From Tardiphaga robiniae (GTDB lineage Bacteria; Pseudomonadota; Alphaproteobacteria; Rhizobiales; Xanthobacteraceae), in assembly GCF_001618955.1 (NCBI RefSeq), contig NZ_LVYV01000011.1, positions 25,639 to 89,638 of the forward strand: DNA of 64,000 bases. Direction: 5' to 3'. Below, in pieces: positions 62,900 to 64,000 of the stretch; the stretch's first letter is position 1, and every line of letters starts with the position of its first letter. A model generated the notes under the pieces. The model searched no databases and was not told the origin of the DNA. It saw only the letters and a list, made by a program, of their open reading frames with translations. Position numbers and translations under genes: made by a program.

Positions 62900-63358
62900 T
62901 CAGTCGTTCTTGCGCCCGGCATCGGTGCGGTCGCGGACCGTCTTGAACACACCATGCGCCGTGGCGACCACGTGATCGTTCACACTGACCTCGGTGCTCA
63001 TGAAGATCAGGCTCTTGGTGGCACGCACGACCTTCGGCCGCGAGATCATCAGGTCGCCGATCCGCGCGGCATCGACGAAATAAGTATCCATCTGGACCGT
63101 GGCGAGCGCCTCGACCCCCGCGGCCTCGCGCGCCGCCATGCCGCAGCTCCGGTCGGCCAGCGTCATCACTGCCCCGCCCTGAACCACGCCGCGGCGGTTG
63201 CGGTGCTTGTCCTGGCCGAGAATGGCGAATTCATTGATGCCAGCGACGACCCGGTGCCACATCGGGCCGACGAAATGGATGAATCCGTCATCGTCCATGA
63301 TGCTCCAGCCGGCGGCTTCGAGTTCAGCATTGGCCGCGTCAGTCGCCGCATCAGTCAT
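62900..63358 (-). CDS. PaaI-like hotdog-fold thioesterase
   Basis: A 152-residue acyl-CoA thioesterase-like protein with the hotdog pattern: HRNRRGVVQGGAVMTLADRS (the conserved GG and catalytic Asp/Glu-type region), then VQMDTYFVDAARIGD and LIFMSTEVSVNDHVVATAHG. Members hydrolyse phenylacetyl- or other acyl-CoA esters. No neighbouring pathway genes suggest a substrate. Confidence 0.85.
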   Translation of the reverse strand: MTDAATDAANAELEAAGWSIMDDDGFIHFVGPMWHRVVAGINEFAILGQDKHRNRRGVVQGGAVMTLADRSCGMAAREAAGVEALATVQMDTYFVDAARIGDLMISRPKVVRATKSLIFMSTEVSVNDHVVATAHGVFKTVRDRTDAGRKND

Positions 63359-63532
63359 GGATTTTCCTTCTTCCGAGGTATCGGTGGGCTGGAGGGAGTG
63401 AGGGCTAGGTCATACAAAAGCGCGGGACGGGTGGATAGGACGTCGCGGCGAGGGGCCGCCTCGCGATCTGCATGGCTCGTCGCTTGTCATTGCGGGGCGG
63501 ACTGAGCGGGAATGCCGGAGTGTCCCGTTTCT

Positions 63533-63700
63533 ACTGTCATTCCGGGGCGCGCGTCGCCGGCGAAGCCGGCAGAGCGCGAACCCGGAATCCCCGAGTGTTT
63601 TGCGCTGTCGGAGACTCCCATGCCGGGATTCCCCGCCACTCCAAGTGGAGTGGCTGAGGTTCGCGTCCGGCAAGTGCCGGCCGCGCCCCGGAATGACAGT
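63533..63700. repeat. 168-bp element with perfect 19-bp terminal inverted repeats
   Basis: Terminal arms ACTGTCATTCCGGGGCGCG (63533-63551) and the exact complement (63682-63700) bracket internal hairpins (GCCGGCGAAGCCGGC; CCACTCCAAGTGGAGTGG). It encodes nothing evident. Related 'tcattccggggcgcg' repeats are widespread in Bradyrhizobium relatives; the design is MITE- or BIME-like. A second degenerate half-unit precedes it at about 63480-63530. Confidence 0.82.
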
Positions 63701-63744
63701 GTGGGGCGGCAAGATAGTGCCTAAACATTTTTTCCTATCTCCTG

Positions 63745-63772
63745 TTGACAACATCTTCATAAGGTTTATATT
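63745..63772 (+). promoter_or_regulatory. Strong sigma70-type promoter reading off the right edge
   Basis: TTGACA, a 16-base spacer and TATATT make one of the best promoter matches in the window, inside a locally AT-rich stretch. The product would start near 63780. What it drives cannot be seen, since the window ends 220 bases later. Confidence 0.6.
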
Positions 63773-63781
63773 CCCCTCTGT

Positions 63782-64000
63782 CCTGCCCCACCGAGAGGGG
63801 CGATCGCGATCGTCACGTTCGCGGGGCAGGATGCGGTGGACGCCGGAGATGCGGCGTCACGGGAGATGTGGGGGACGGCTGTCTTCGGGCAGGCCGGATC
63901 GTCTGTGGTCAGGATACCACTGGGACAGGCGGCACGGTTTGCCTTCGGGTGGCAAAAACCTGCAGATCACGCGACGGACGACCAGGTCAAAACGCGTTCG
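63782..64000 (+). other. Unassigned region downstream of the promoter-like sequence
   Basis: A stem (CCTGCCCC at 63782 with GGGGCAGG at 63823) is followed by sequence open in at least one frame to the window edge (from 63800: AIAIVTFAGQDAVDAGDAAS onward). I do not recognise a protein family and do not claim a gene; similar sequence is seen as a repeated element in Bradyrhizobium-type genomes. An untranslated RNA or the start of a repeat copy are both possible. Confidence 0.4.

Noticed and set aside
1..64000. tRNA, rRNA, known riboswitches or a replication origin
   Set aside because: By eye no tRNA cloverleaf with a T-loop, no rRNA motif, and no TPP, cobalamin or SAM riboswitch core was found; a covariance-model scan would be needed to exclude small RNAs.

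Overview
The window is about 63% GC and carries an ordinary alphaproteobacterial chromosome segment. Gene order and content point to the Bradyrhizobium/Rhodopseudomonas/Afipia/Tardiphaga group (Nitrobacteraceae): the coxF-ctaG-coxC-DUF983-surf1-thrC-M16 peptidase run, the atpI-B-E-b'-b operon, a C4-pathway hemA with a FixK/FNR box, an Omp31/RopB-type porin, and many palindromic repeats of the kind scattered through these genomes. There is no rRNA, tRNA, CRISPR array, integrase or transposase. The call to genus is inference.

Layout. 1-7514 (+): end of heme O synthase, cytochrome oxidase assembly and subunit III, SURF1, threonine synthase, M16 peptidase, RimJ-type acetyltransferase, and a lipoprotein. 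7586-10243 (-): ATP synthase Fo operon with a clear sigma70-type promoter. 10519-14636: small metabolic and hypothetical genes and an MHS-family transporter. 15009-19210: a convergent response regulator and SLC5-linked hybrid kinase resembling CrbR/CrbS. 19324-26585 (-): GlpM-like protein, hemA, an MBL-fold hydrolase, bioB, a chemotaxis receptor and an Omp31-type porin. 27029-38646: mixed metabolism, including a divergent IlvD/Edd dehydratase, a GreA-type factor, a Bug binding protein, an exonuclease, a thiolase, and a divergent amidohydrolase/gamma-glutamyltransferase pair.

38655-43495 is an iron-uptake island. A TonB siderophore receptor lies between a decayed copy of the feoB 3' end and the intact feoAB operon. 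43821-46249 holds a TAXI-type binding protein and a LysR regulator. 46402-54823 is a histidine-utilisation region: hutD, hutU and hutI leftward, hutF, hutC and a NitT/TauT-type ABC transporter rightward. It lacks hutH and hutG within the window.

55093-62679 is a signalling cluster. It has two tandem paralogous PAS-PAS-GAF-GGDEF-EAL proteins, then a receiver protein and a hybrid histidine kinase. The kinase's N-terminal membrane domain keeps the copper/ethylene-binding residues of plant ETR1 at identical spacing; this is the most striking item here. The right end holds a PaaI-like thioesterase, a 168-bp element with perfect 19-bp terminal inverted repeats, and a strong promoter-like sequence reading out of the window into unassigned sequence.
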